A stretch of DNA of 64,000 nt from an uncultured Bacteroidia bacterium. Lineage in GTDB: Bacteria; Bacteroidota; Bacteroidia; NS11-12g; UBA9320. This document shows, piece by piece, positions 17,962 to 26,744 of the stretch. Location: positions 1-64,000 of the forward strand of contig CAJQIC010000026.1 of NCBI GenBank assembly GCA_905478335.1, given 5' to 3'. The translations under genes were made by a program, and so were the position numbers. The notes beneath the pieces are model-generated. The model saw only the letters and a list, made by a program, of their open reading frames with translations. It did not search any database and had not been told where the DNA came from. The stretch's first letter is position 1. Every line of letters begins with the position of its first letter.

Positions 17962-20178
17962 ATGTCAAAAGTATTACAAAGATTACCAGTTCTAGGCATG
18001 ACCTGTGCATCCTGTGCCATAAGTTTAGAGACCTTCTTGAACGAGGTTTCTGGTGTTACACGTGTTCAAGTCAATTATGCAAGCCAACAGATTGAAGTAG
18101 AATTTGATTCAGACTTTACCGACATAAATCGGATTCAAGCAAAGGCATCAGAAATCGGATACCAACTCCTTATTGATGACCCGGATGACGCCTCTATTTT
18201 TCAACAAGAAACACTTCGGCAATCAACGACGTTAAAAAGAAAGCTAATTGTAGCTGTAGTTTTTAGTCTACCCGTTTTTGTGTTATCGATGTTTTTTATG
18301 GGCGCTTTTGAGGCCTTAAGCATCGTATTACTTCTGTTAACGATTCCTGTAATTTTCTATTCTGGCAGTGGGTTCTTTATTAAAGCTTGGCAACAACTCA
18401 GGCATCGATCATCAACCATGGACACACTTGTGGCGTTGAGCACAGGTATTGCATTTCTATTTAGCCTAATGAATACCTTCTGGCCTAGTCTGTTGTCGCA
18501 AGATGGAGTGATGGCAAATGTCTATTACGAATCGGCTGTTGTTATTATAACCTTTATTCTGTTTGGCCGATACCTAGAAGAAAAGGCAAAGAACAGGACC
18601 ACTTCGGCTATTCAAAAGCTAATTGGGTTGACACCAAAAGAAGCACATTTAATCAGAAACGGTTTAGAGGTCGAGATTGCCACTAGGGATATTATGCTCG
18701 GCGACTTAGTTATTGTGAAGCCAGGGGAGAAGTTTCCAGTTGACGGGAAAATCAAACGCGGCAATACCACGGTAGATGAATCGCTAATGACTGGAGAGTC
18801 CTTGCCTATTGAGAAGTACAAGGGGAGCGAAGTAATGGCTGGTAGTATCAATCAGGATGGATTGGTACATGTTCTGGCAAAAAAAGTTGGAGAACATACG
18901 ACATTGTACGAAATGATTCGCTTGGTGTCAAGCGCTCAGAATAGCAAACCGAAAATCCAGAAAACGGTCGACAAGATTGCCGCAATTTTTGTTCCTGTTG
19001 TCATTGTGATTGCCATAATTACGGCCTTGTCGTGGTATATGTTTGGACCACATCCGCATTATCAATATGCGTTAACAGCCAGTATATCAGTTTTAATCGT
19101 TGCTTGTCCATGTGCATTAGGTTTGGCAACGCCAACGGCTTTAATGGTTGGTGTTGGAATTGGAAGTGACAATGGAATTTTGATTCGAGATGCTCAGGCT
19201 TTAGAGTCTCTGCATAAGGCTGATACCGTGATTCTAGATAAGACCGGTACCTTGACAAAAGGACAACCAACCGTGGTTGATTCAATCTGGGTGGATTCAA
19301 GTCATCAAGACAAGTATCTACCAGTACTTTATGCCATTGAAAAAAGTAGTGCACACCCGTTGGCAAAATCAATTTTAAACCATTACGACTCTCAACATAT
19401 TCAGGCCGCTGATATTGTTGACGCCCAAAATAAGCCTGGCTTAGGGATGACGGCCACTTATGAGGACAAAAAATGCATAGTTGGCAGCCTGAAGTTCATT
19501 TCTGCAGAGCAGGTTTTACTGCCAAAACAGATAGTCGAATACACAGCAAGTTGGAGCGATAGGTCTGTTTCCACTGTTTACTTCGCCGTTGGAGATAAAG
19601 TTGTTGCCGCTTTTGCTTTAGGGGATGCTTTAAGGCCAACGTCCCGGTCATTTGTTGACGCTATAAAAAGCCTTGGCATTAACCCTGTGATTCTTTCAGG
19701 TGATAATCAGTCGGCAGTCCAAAAAGTCGCCAACGAGCTTGGCGTGACCCAATTTGATGGGGCGCAATCCCCTGAAGACAAGGCTGAATATGTGGCCAAG
19801 TTGCAAGCAAAAGGAAAAGTGGTAGCCATGATTGGCGATGGTGTGAATGATGCCGTTGTTCTTACGCAATCAGATATTGGTATCGCCATGGGAAGCGGAT
19901 CGGATGTTGCCATGGAAAGCGCTGGTATTACCCTCATGCATTCAGACCCTCAACATGTGATCAAAGCGTTAAAGCTATCAAGAGGTACCATTCAAACAAT
20001 TAAGGTTAACCTCTTTTGGGCATTTATATACAATGTGATTTCGATACCCATAGCAGCCGGCGTATTATTTCCATTCAACGGGTTTTTACTAGATCCTATG
20101 ATTGCTGGAGCGGCGATGTCGCTCAGTTCTGTTTCGGTACTGTTAAATAGTTTGAGACTTAAAAAGATAAAAATATGA
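17962..20178 (+). CDS. copA: Copper-translocating P1B-type ATPase
   Basis: CopA exports Cu(I) from the cytoplasm using ATP. The 738-residue protein has one N-terminal HMA domain with MTCASC (about residues 13-18) and eight membrane helices. The ion-binding CPC is in VACPCALGLATP, the phosphorylated Asp in DKTGTLTKG, TGES in the actuator domain, the HP motif in SAHPLAKSI, and the hinge GDGVND. TM7 has YN (FIYNVISIP) and TM8 has MSLSS, the combination typical of Cu(I) pumps. The residues after GDGVND are AVV instead of the common APAL, a small variation. It overlaps the copZ-like gene by ATGA. A copper-responsive regulator is not adjacent. Confidence 0.94.
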   Translation: MSKVLQRLPVLGMTCASCAISLETFLNEVSGVTRVQVNYASQQIEVEFDSDFTDINRIQAKASEIGYQLLIDDPDDASIFQQETLRQSTTLKRKLIVAVVFSLPVFVLSMFFMGAFEALSIVLLLLTIPVIFYSGSGFFIKAWQQLRHRSSTMDTLVALSTGIAFLFSLMNTFWPSLLSQDGVMANVYYESAVVIITFILFGRYLEEKAKNRTTSAIQKLIGLTPKEAHLIRNGLEVEIATRDIMLGDLVIVKPGEKFPVDGKIKRGNTTVDESLMTGESLPIEKYKGSEVMAGSINQDGLVHVLAKKVGEHTTLYEMIRLVSSAQNSKPKIQKTVDKIAAIFVPVVIVIAIITALSWYMFGPHPHYQYALTASISVLIVACPCALGLATPTALMVGVGIGSDNGILIRDAQALESLHKADTVILDKTGTLTKGQPTVVDSIWVDSSHQDKYLPVLYAIEKSSAHPLAKSILNHYDSQHIQAADIVDAQNKPGLGMTATYEDKKCIVGSLKFISAEQVLLPKQIVEYTASWSDRSVSTVYFAVGDKVVAAFALGDALRPTSRSFVDAIKSLGINPVILSGDNQSAVQKVANELGVTQFDGAQSPEDKAEYVAKLQAKGKVVAMIGDGVNDAVVLTQSDIGIAMGSGSDVAMESAGITLMHSDPQHVIKALKLSRGTIQTIKVNLFWAFIYNVISIPIAAGVLFPFNGFLLDPMIAGAAMSLSSVSVLLNSLRLKKIKI

Positions 20179-20384
20179 ATACGTATACATTTAAAACGAC
20201 CATCAACTGCATGAACTGTGTGCGCACAGTTACACCGGTTCTAAATGAGCTGGATAACGTTGATTTTTGGAAGGTTGATACCGACCATGCAGATAAACTT
20301 TTGGAGGTGTCCTTAGATGATGATAATGTAAGTTCCGTAATGACAGCGATAAAGAATTCTGGATTCGAAATCGAACAATGTTAA
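20175..20384 (+). CDS. Heavy-metal-associated domain protein, CopZ-like copper chaperone
   Basis: A 69-residue single HMA domain with the metal-binding pair in NCMNC and a ferredoxin-like beta-alpha-beta pattern (YTFKTTIN, LLEVSLDD, AIKNSGFEIE). The start ATG overlaps the copA stop by four bases, so the two are co-translated. It most likely delivers Cu(I) to CopA or buffers copper in the cytoplasm. The usual G-M-T before the first Cys is T-I-N here, so metal preference could differ from classical CopZ. Its stop TAA shares the TTAA palindrome with the stop of the convergent amidohydrolase gene. Confidence 0.85.
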   Translation: MNTYTFKTTINCMNCVRTVTPVLNELDNVDFWKVDTDHADKLLEVSLDDDNVSSVMTAIKNSGFEIEQC

Positions 20385-22057
20385 GGTTTCTCTGCATTCA
20401 GAGAAATTGTCCCGTTACTAAACACAATGTTTCCATCTGATATGGTCATAATGTTAGAGATTCGACCTCGATCATAAGCCGTCATCATATCTTCGCTCAA
20501 AACCGTAAAGTTGGCAAGTTTGCCAACCTCTATACTGCCAATTTTGTCATCAAGTCTACACGCATAAGCCGCCCATTTGGTCATGGCAAGCAAAGCGTTT
20601 TTTGGATTAATTGCTTCTTCAGGTTTAAATACTTCGCCAGTTTTTGTACGTCTTTTAACCGCTGAGAAAAAGGTTGCTATTGGGTCAATCGATTCAACAG
20701 GGAAGTCCGTTCCAAAGGCTACCAAGCCGGTCTCTTCAAGTAAAGACTTATAGGCATAAGCGCCATTCATAGTTGAGTGGTCACACAATCTTTTTTGCGC
20801 CATTGATGCATCGGAAGTAGCATGAGTCGGTTGAATGCTAGGGATTACAGCGTATTGCGAAAACAAAGAGAAATTTTCAGGATCAACAACTTGAGCATGC
20901 TCAATCCGCCAACGCAGGTCGTTTTCTCCTTTTAATCGAGCACCATAAATATTTAAGAGGAGCTTGTTTGCACTGTCTCCAATGCAATGTGTATTTACTT
21001 GTAAATTGTTCTTAAAGCAATAGTCCACAATGGATTCATAGAATGCTATTGGGTGCTGCATCAAACCAATTTGTGTCGTGTCGTCACAGTAGGGCACCTT
21101 AAGCAATGCGCCTCTACTGCCTAATGAGCCGTCGGCATATAACTTCACCGAATGGAAACCTAGTTTTTGGTTTTGCATCAGTGCTTTGTTACCAATTAAA
21201 GCGTTTAGGGCATTTGTGTCTGGGTTGGACATTACATAAAGTTGAATGCTTAAGGCCTCAGAACGCAATAAAGAGTCCATCAATACAATGATGTCCTGGT
21301 CTAAACCAGCGTCAGTGACCGTGGTCAAACCTGCTTCGTAACAGGCGTTTTGAGCATCAATAAGGGCATTTACTTTTTGTTCCAAAGATGGTTCAGGTAG
21401 ATACTGCATTACACGTTCTGCTGCTTTATCAACCAGCAAGCCAGTAAGGAAAGGCCCTATTTTTTCTATCCGGCCACCTTCAATAAAGGTGTTTATATCG
21501 ATGTTTGCCAAGTCTAATGCAGCTTGATTGCACAAGGCCGCATGCCCATCAACACGCTGAAGAAATACGGGAATGTTTGGAAACAGAATGTCTAATCGCG
21601 TTTTATTTATGGTGCCTTTAACTACCCAGTTTTCTTCATTCCAACCACGACCGACAATAAAATTGGGTTGTGCCTTTTGGGCAAATGCAACGGTTAGATC
21701 GATCATATCGGAAAACGACGTACTTGGTTTTAGGTCGAGTTCCTGTAGGTCGTTGCCGTATCCATAAAAATGACTGTGTGCATCAATAAACCCAGGATAA
21801 GTAGGCTTTTGATTTAGGTCAATATACTTTTTACCTTCAAATCCCTTTAGAATATGTTTGTCATCACCCACTGCTACAATATCCCCGCCTTGAATCGCGA
21901 CTGCAGACACCGTATTAAACGCAGTGTCGCATGTGTAAATATTGCCGTTATACAGAATCAGGTCAACCAACTGTTTTGGTTTTTGATTACAACCGATGTA
22001 CAGCATGACCATTGCCGCGGTAAATAAAAAATTGCTAAGAGATTTTAAGTGTTTCAT
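20381..22057 (-). CDS. Lipoprotein amidohydrolase of the YtcJ-like (Amidohydro_3) family
   Basis: A metal-dependent hydrolase of 558 residues with a lipoprotein-type signal ending MLYIGC. Metal-binding motifs are visible: HSH in GFIDAHSHFYG, YADGSLGSRG, NTHCIGDSAN, RIEHAQVV and the late Asp in AFGTDFPVES. Family members hydrolyse amide or imine bonds of cyclic or N-acyl compounds; the substrate here is unknown. The lipid anchor places it in the periplasm or outer membrane. ATG 22057 was chosen because the promoter -7 element lies at 22076-22069 and the signal peptide then starts with MKHLKSL. It is convergent with copZ and divergent from gatB. Confidence 0.88.
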   Translation of the reverse strand: MKHLKSLSNFLFTAAMVMLYIGCNQKPKQLVDLILYNGNIYTCDTAFNTVSAVAIQGGDIVAVGDDKHILKGFEGKKYIDLNQKPTYPGFIDAHSHFYGYGNDLQELDLKPSTSFSDMIDLTVAFAQKAQPNFIVGRGWNEENWVVKGTINKTRLDILFPNIPVFLQRVDGHAALCNQAALDLANIDINTFIEGGRIEKIGPFLTGLLVDKAAERVMQYLPEPSLEQKVNALIDAQNACYEAGLTTVTDAGLDQDIIVLMDSLLRSEALSIQLYVMSNPDTNALNALIGNKALMQNQKLGFHSVKLYADGSLGSRGALLKVPYCDDTTQIGLMQHPIAFYESIVDYCFKNNLQVNTHCIGDSANKLLLNIYGARLKGENDLRWRIEHAQVVDPENFSLFSQYAVIPSIQPTHATSDASMAQKRLCDHSTMNGAYAYKSLLEETGLVAFGTDFPVESIDPIATFFSAVKRRTKTGEVFKPEEAINPKNALLAMTKWAAYACRLDDKIGSIEVGKLANFTVLSEDMMTAYDRGRISNIMTISDGNIVFSNGTISLNAEKP

Positions 22058-22068
22058 ATTGTCGCTAC

Positions 22069-22097
22069 CAAAGGTAATATGCAAAGTAAGGATTCAA
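22069..22097 (-). promoter_or_regulatory. Predicted promoter of the amidohydrolase gene
   Basis: On the minus strand TTG (22097-22095), an 18-bp spacer and TACCTTTG (22076-22069) match the Bacteroidota consensus fully. The -7 element ends 11 bases before the ATG, so the predicted leader is about 7 nt. Confidence 0.7.
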
Positions 22098-22140
22098 TCA
22101 AGATGGAAATACATTTATTCGACCTGACCAATTTTCGTCT

Positions 22141-22148
22141 TACATTTG
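22141..22148 (+). promoter_or_regulatory. Predicted gatB promoter, -7 element
   Basis: TACATTTG fits TAnnTTTG. A TTC triplet lies 20 bases upstream in place of TTG. The element ends 13 bases before the gatB ATG, so a leader of about 9 nt is predicted. Confidence 0.6.
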
Positions 22149-22161
22149 CACCCACCTAAAA

Positions 22162-23616
22162 ATGGGAACAGCAGCAGAAAAATATGAGGTTGTAATAGGA
22201 CTAGAAATCCATACGCAATTACTCACAAATACCAAGGCATTTAGCTCAGATGAAGCGGAATATGGCGCTATGCCAAATACGAATATTAGTGTTGTAAACC
22301 TTGGATATCCAGGAACACTTCCGCGTCATAATAAAGAAGCCATTAATATGGCACTTAAGGTTGGAATCGCCTGTGGATGTGACATCACGCCATACTGTCT
22401 GTATGCAAGAAAGAACTACTTCTACGCTGACTTGCCTAAGGGGTACCAAATAACACAGGACAAAACGCCTTTGTGTGAAAATGGATTTGTTGCCATCAAG
22501 AAGGAAAACGGTGAGGAGAAAAACATCGAATTGACTCGAATCCATTTGGAAGAAGATTCCGGAAAGAGTATTCACGACATGGATATGTATCATTCTCTGA
22601 TTGACTACAATCGTGCCGGTACCACACTCATCGAAATTGTGACCGAACCTGTTATTAAAACAGGTGAAGAGGCTGGGTTATTTGTTAGTGAGGTGCGTAA
22701 ACTTGTTCGGTACCTTGACGTATGTGATGGGAACATGGAAGAAGGTTCGTTACGTTGCGATGCTAACATCTCAGTGATGCTTAGAGGTGCTAAAGAATTT
22801 GGTACTAAGGTAGAGGTGAAAAACATGAACTCGATTAGTAATGTACGCAAAGCGATTGAGTATGAGACTGCTAGGCAAATAGAAAGTGTAGAAGCAAACA
22901 TACCTGTAGTTCAGGAAACAAGAAGTTTTGATGCGGTCAAAGGTGAAACGTTTTCGATGCGGGCAAAAGAAGTTGCAACAGATTACCGGTATTTCCCAGA
23001 GCCAGATTTGCCACCTTTGGTAGTAAGTCAAGAGTGGATAGAGGAAACACGCAATGCAATGCCCAAGTTACCTGGAGAATTGTACAAAGAGTTTACAACG
23101 GCTTATGGTTTGTCTTATTACGACGCCCAGGTGATAACAGAGAATAAAGAAACTGCTCAGTATTATCTTCAGATTTTAGAACATACGACGAATTACAAAG
23201 CTGCAGCCAATTATTTAATGGGTGCCGTGCGTGGGTATTTAAATAGAAATGCAATAGAATTGTCAGATTTTGCATTGGAGCCGTTACAAATTGCGGAGAT
23301 AATTCGTCTTATTGACGAAGGTGTTATTAGCAATGCCATTGGGGAGCAAACTTTGTTTCCAGCGCTTGTGGAAAATCCGTCTCGGAAGGCCAAAGAATTG
23401 GCTGAAGAGCTCAACGTGATTCAAAACAGCGATGACGACTTTATCATAGACTTGGCTCAACAGGTTCTGGCAGATTTCCCAGACAAAGTTGACGCCTATA
23501 AAAACGGTAAGAAAGGATTACTAGGATTGTTTATGGGTGAAGTTATGAAACGAAGTGGAGGAAAAGCAGATCCCCAAATTGCAACAAAAGTGCTCAAGGA
23601 AGTTTTGGGCGAATAA
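22162..23616 (+). CDS. gatB: Aspartyl/glutamyl-tRNA amidotransferase subunit B
   Basis: GatB activates the misacylated Glu-tRNA(Gln) or Asp-tRNA(Asn) in the GatCAB complex, which transfers ammonia to form Gln-tRNA or Asn-tRNA. The 484-residue protein has the signature VIGLEIHTQLLT and VVNLGYPGTLP. It also has the zinc or active-site region YARKNYFYADLPKGYQITQ, LRCDANISV, VEVKNMNS and the C-terminal YqeY/helical tail (GLFMGEVMKRSGGKADP). The start codon is set by the promoter only 13 bases upstream. gatA and gatC are not adjacent, which is common in this phylum. Confidence 0.96.
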   Translation: MGTAAEKYEVVIGLEIHTQLLTNTKAFSSDEAEYGAMPNTNISVVNLGYPGTLPRHNKEAINMALKVGIACGCDITPYCLYARKNYFYADLPKGYQITQDKTPLCENGFVAIKKENGEEKNIELTRIHLEEDSGKSIHDMDMYHSLIDYNRAGTTLIEIVTEPVIKTGEEAGLFVSEVRKLVRYLDVCDGNMEEGSLRCDANISVMLRGAKEFGTKVEVKNMNSISNVRKAIEYETARQIESVEANIPVVQETRSFDAVKGETFSMRAKEVATDYRYFPEPDLPPLVVSQEWIEETRNAMPKLPGELYKEFTTAYGLSYYDAQVITENKETAQYYLQILEHTTNYKAAANYLMGAVRGYLNRNAIELSDFALEPLQIAEIIRLIDEGVISNAIGEQTLFPALVENPSRKAKELAEELNVIQNSDDDFIIDLAQQVLADFPDKVDAYKNGKKGLLGLFMGEVMKRSGGKADPQIATKVLKEVLGE

Positions 23617-23652
23617 CACACAATTAGGCATGTTAATTGTTAGAAGAATAAT

Positions 23653-24855
23653 ATGAAACGTACAAATCGAAATAGAATTACAACATTAGTTATCACACTT
23701 TTGATATCAGCTGTGGCTGTAGTTGGTTGTGGTAATCAGAGCGCAGCAAATGAGGCTGAAGTGTCTGAAACCACGCCAGTAACAGAAAACGCAAGTCAAA
23801 AGCCGTCAGAGGATAATTTCATACTTAAAGGTAAGGTGTCAAATGGAGCAGGCGAGTTAATCGTTTTACAAAAACTTGAAGGTGGTCAACTCACCTTTAT
23901 TGACTCTGTAAGAGCGGATGATAAAGGGAAGTACAAAATTGAAGCACACGCAGATACGACAATGTTCTATTATGTAACTGTAAATTCTCTAAAACCTCCT
24001 GGGGTTCCTGTGATCTTAGAGAACGGTTTGTCTCTTGAGTTAAATCTGGAAATTGATCAGTTTATATTGACTGAGGTTAAAGGAGATAAACAAAACGAGC
24101 AGCTAAAATCATTGTACGACATCTACCTAACCAACAATAAAGCGAGTTACGATTTTCAACAACAATACAAAAACATTAATCCTAGAGAGGCAGGCGACAG
24201 TACAATTAAAGCCTACAATACGCAGATTATGGCTCTGCAGCGAAAAATGGATACCGATATCTCAAATTTTGTCAGCACGCAAAAAGGTGGGCCAGCTACC
24301 TATTTTGCAGTCACATATGTTGTGCAAAAGCCAAACGTTGCGTTGCTAGACAACGCGATGAAGCAATTAAAAGCGGATGCCCCAAATACGTTGTTTGCTG
24401 ATCGATTGGAAAAGCGGATTGCTTCAATCGGCGCGCTAGAAATTGGAGGCCTTGCCCCTGAAATTGAATTGTTAAGTCCAACTGGCGAAAAAATTAAGCT
24501 TTCTTCTTTAAGGGGCAATGTTGTTCTGGTTGATTTTTGGGCATCTTGGTGCAGACCGTGTCGTGCTGAAAACCCAAACGTGGTTAAGGTGTACAACAGA
24601 TACCACGATCAAGGGTTTGAAGTATTTAGTGTGTCACTCGACAATAGCGCTGATCGCTGGAAACAAGCCATTACCCAGGATAATTTGACTTGGACCCACG
24701 TTAGCGACTTAAAGGGTTGGAAAAGTTCAGCCGCTGCATTATACGAAGTGTCAGGTATACCAAAAACCTTCTTGCTTGATAAAGACGGTAGAATTATTGG
24801 TAAGGATTTGAGAGGCCCTGCACTTGAGATGAAGTTGTCTGAAATATTCAATTAA
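23653..24855 (+). CDS. TlpA-like thiol-disulfide oxidoreductase lipoprotein with DUF4369-type N-terminus
   Basis: A 400-residue lipoprotein with a signal peptide ending VVGCGNQ. Residues about 55-150 form the beta-rich DUF4369-like region (FILKGKVSNGAGELIVLQKL). A helical linker follows, and the last 140 residues are a TlpA/AhpC-TSA thioredoxin fold with the redox motif WCRPC in VDFWASWCRPCRAENP and the cis-Pro in GIPKTFLLDKDG. It probably reduces or isomerises disulfides in periplasmic proteins, possibly for cytochrome c maturation. It lies 37 bp after gatB and may be transcribed with it. No specific partner is suggested by the neighbours. Confidence 0.88.
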   Translation: MKRTNRNRITTLVITLLISAVAVVGCGNQSAANEAEVSETTPVTENASQKPSEDNFILKGKVSNGAGELIVLQKLEGGQLTFIDSVRADDKGKYKIEAHADTTMFYYVTVNSLKPPGVPVILENGLSLELNLEIDQFILTEVKGDKQNEQLKSLYDIYLTNNKASYDFQQQYKNINPREAGDSTIKAYNTQIMALQRKMDTDISNFVSTQKGGPATYFAVTYVVQKPNVALLDNAMKQLKADAPNTLFADRLEKRIASIGALEIGGLAPEIELLSPTGEKIKLSSLRGNVVLVDFWASWCRPCRAENPNVVKVYNRYHDQGFEVFSVSLDNSADRWKQAITQDNLTWTHVSDLKGWKSSAAALYEVSGIPKTFLLDKDGRIIGKDLRGPALEMKLSEIFN

Positions 24856-24924
24856 CCATTTGATAACGTTGGTTTAGTTTTATATACCTAAAAGTTTACG
24901 AACTTGCAGGTATATTAATAGTCC

Positions 24925-25605
24925 ATGAGTTCCAAAATACTTGTTGTTGATGATGAAGTTGATATCGTCGAATTCATCTGTTACAATTTAGAAAAAGAAG
25001 GTTACGAAGTAAAGTCTGCAAATTCTGGTGCAGACGCGGTTTCGGTTACTAGGTCTTTTCAGCCGGATTTAATCATCATGGATGTCATGATGCCAGGAAT
25101 GGATGGTATCGAAGCTTGTCTCAAAATAAGAGAAGACGAGCAATTACAACGTCCCTTTATTATGTTTTTAACAGCTAGGAATGAAGAGTATTCTGAAATT
25201 GCTGGTTTTGAAGCAGGAGGAGACGACTACGTCACAAAACCAATAAAACCACGTGCATTAATCAGCAGAGTGCACGCCATTATGAAACGTCAAAGCGGTC
25301 AGCATGAACCCGACTTGGGTGTTGTATTGTCCCACGGCGATCTTGTGGTAAATCCCAATGAGTATGTTGTAACCCTGGGTAGTGAGAAACTTACATTACC
25401 CCGTAAAGAGTTTGATTTGCTGTATCTGTTGGCGTCCAAGCCAGCGAAAGTGTTTACACGCGAAAAGATTTTGCGCAAGGTGTGGGGTACAGACGTATTC
25501 GTAGTAGATAGAACGATTGACGTCCATATCCGTAAAATCCGCGAGAAGATTGGCGACGACAAAATTGCCACCGTAAAAGGTGTGGGTTACAAGTTCGTAG
25601 GATAA
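24925..25605 (+). CDS. OmpR/PhoB-family response regulator
   Basis: A 226-residue DNA-binding regulator. The receiver domain (about residues 4-120) has acidic residues in VVDDEVD, the phospho-accepting Asp in DLIIMDVMMPGMDG and Lys in VTKPIKP. The C-terminal winged helix (about 130-226) has the family motif RKEFDLLYLLASKPAKVFTRE and VVDRTIDVHIRKIREKIGD. It precedes the sensor kinase gene by 40 bp, so the pair forms one two-component system. In sequence it is close to the PhoB/PhoP-like regulators of Bacteroidota, but the regulated genes cannot be read from this window. Confidence 0.92.
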   Translation: MSSKILVVDDEVDIVEFICYNLEKEGYEVKSANSGADAVSVTRSFQPDLIIMDVMMPGMDGIEACLKIREDEQLQRPFIMFLTARNEEYSEIAGFEAGGDDYVTKPIKPRALISRVHAIMKRQSGQHEPDLGVVLSHGDLVVNPNEYVVTLGSEKLTLPRKEFDLLYLLASKPAKVFTREKILRKVWGTDVFVVDRTIDVHIRKIREKIGDDKIATVKGVGYKFVG

Positions 25606-25633
25606 GTTACACGTCGTACCATCTTGGTTTTAC

Positions 25634-25641
25634 TATTTTTG
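25634..25641 (+). promoter_or_regulatory. Predicted -7 element directly before the kinase start
   Basis: TATTTTTG fits TAnnTTTG and ends exactly 4 bases before the ATG at 25646. Transcription from it would begin at or next to the start codon, giving a leaderless mRNA. This would let the kinase be expressed apart from its regulator. Confidence 0.45.
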
Positions 25642-25645
25642 CTTA

Positions 25646-26665
25646 ATGAATTCAAATTCATCACCCAGTAAAATAGCCATTACTTCTGCGTTGCTATCGT
25701 CAGTTGTGCCTGTTTTATTTATGCTTTTTTCGAATTTAGCGATTTGGAAAATTTTCGCGCTGTTTGGGCTAACATTTGGGGTTAGTTATTACGTTATCCG
25801 ATTGTTACTTGAGCGTTTTATCTATCGAAAGATTAAGATTATTTACAAAACAATTCATCAATCAAATACGCAGCACTTAAACCAGAATGACGATTTATTA
25901 ATTGATCAAGTATCTGAGGATGTTTCTATTTGGGCAAAAGAAAGGAAGGAAGAGGTCGCCATATTGCAGGAGCAAGAGAGTTATCGTAGGGAGTTTGTAG
26001 GCAATTTGTCTCATGAACTGAAAACACCAATTTTTCAAATGCAAGGCTACATTGATACCCTTCTTGAAGGAGCATTGTCTGATCCAAAAGTGAACTACAA
26101 ATTTTTAAATAAAGCGTCAAAAAGCGTTGATCGTTTGATTGAACTTGTTGATGACTTGACTTCAATTAGTAGATTGGAAACTAAGAACGTACAATTGGAT
26201 ATGAGTGAGTTTGATATCCGGCAGTTGGTTGAAGAGGTTTATGATGAGGTCGATTATTTGCTGAAGGAGAGAAAAATTACTTGTGATTTTAGCCAAAGTG
26301 CAGATATACGCTTTCACGTAAGAGCTGACCGCCGCAGGATAAAACAAGTGCTGATCAATCTTGTTGTAAACGCCATTAAGTATGGCAAAGAATCGGGTAA
26401 AGTTATTTGTGGAATATATGATATTGACGAAAACGTACTGATCGAGATTTCTGATGATGGCGACGGAATTCCAGAACATGCACTGCCCCGTCTTTTTGAA
26501 CGTTTTTATAGAGTAGAGCAGAGTAGGACTCGTGAAGCAGGAGGCTCAGGACTTGGGCTAAGTATTGCCAAGCATATTGTGGAAGCTCATGCCCAAACTA
26601 TCAAGGTCCGCAGCGATGAAGGCAAGGGGGCAACGTTTGGTTTTACCTTACAAAATGCTCATTGA
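25646..26665 (+). CDS. PhoR-like sensor histidine kinase
   Basis: A 339-residue kinase. Two membrane helices lie near the N-terminus (ALLSSVVPVLFMLFSNLAIW and IFALFGLTFGVSYYVIRLLL) with almost no loop between them, so it lacks a large periplasmic sensor. A short linker leads to HisKA with the His in VGNLSHELKTPIFQMQGYI. The HATPase domain has the N box (NLVVNAIKYGKES), G1 (SDDGDGIPE), F box (RLFERFYRVEQ) and G2 (GGSGLGLSIAKH). It pairs with the response regulator 40 bp upstream. The tiny loop suggests it senses a membrane or protein signal rather than a soluble ligand. Confidence 0.92.
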   Translation: MNSNSSPSKIAITSALLSSVVPVLFMLFSNLAIWKIFALFGLTFGVSYYVIRLLLERFIYRKIKIIYKTIHQSNTQHLNQNDDLLIDQVSEDVSIWAKERKEEVAILQEQESYRREFVGNLSHELKTPIFQMQGYIDTLLEGALSDPKVNYKFLNKASKSVDRLIELVDDLTSISRLETKNVQLDMSEFDIRQLVEEVYDEVDYLLKERKITCDFSQSADIRFHVRADRRRIKQVLINLVVNAIKYGKESGKVICGIYDIDENVLIEISDDGDGIPEHALPRLFERFYRVEQSRTREAGGSGLGLSIAKHIVEAHAQTIKVRSDEGKGATFGFTLQNAH

Positions 26666-26744
26666 AAAGGCATTAGAAATGTGTGAAACTTTAAATCCCA
26701 ATACGTTCGTCATTTAAAGTTAAAAGTCTTTTTTTTGTGAAGAC

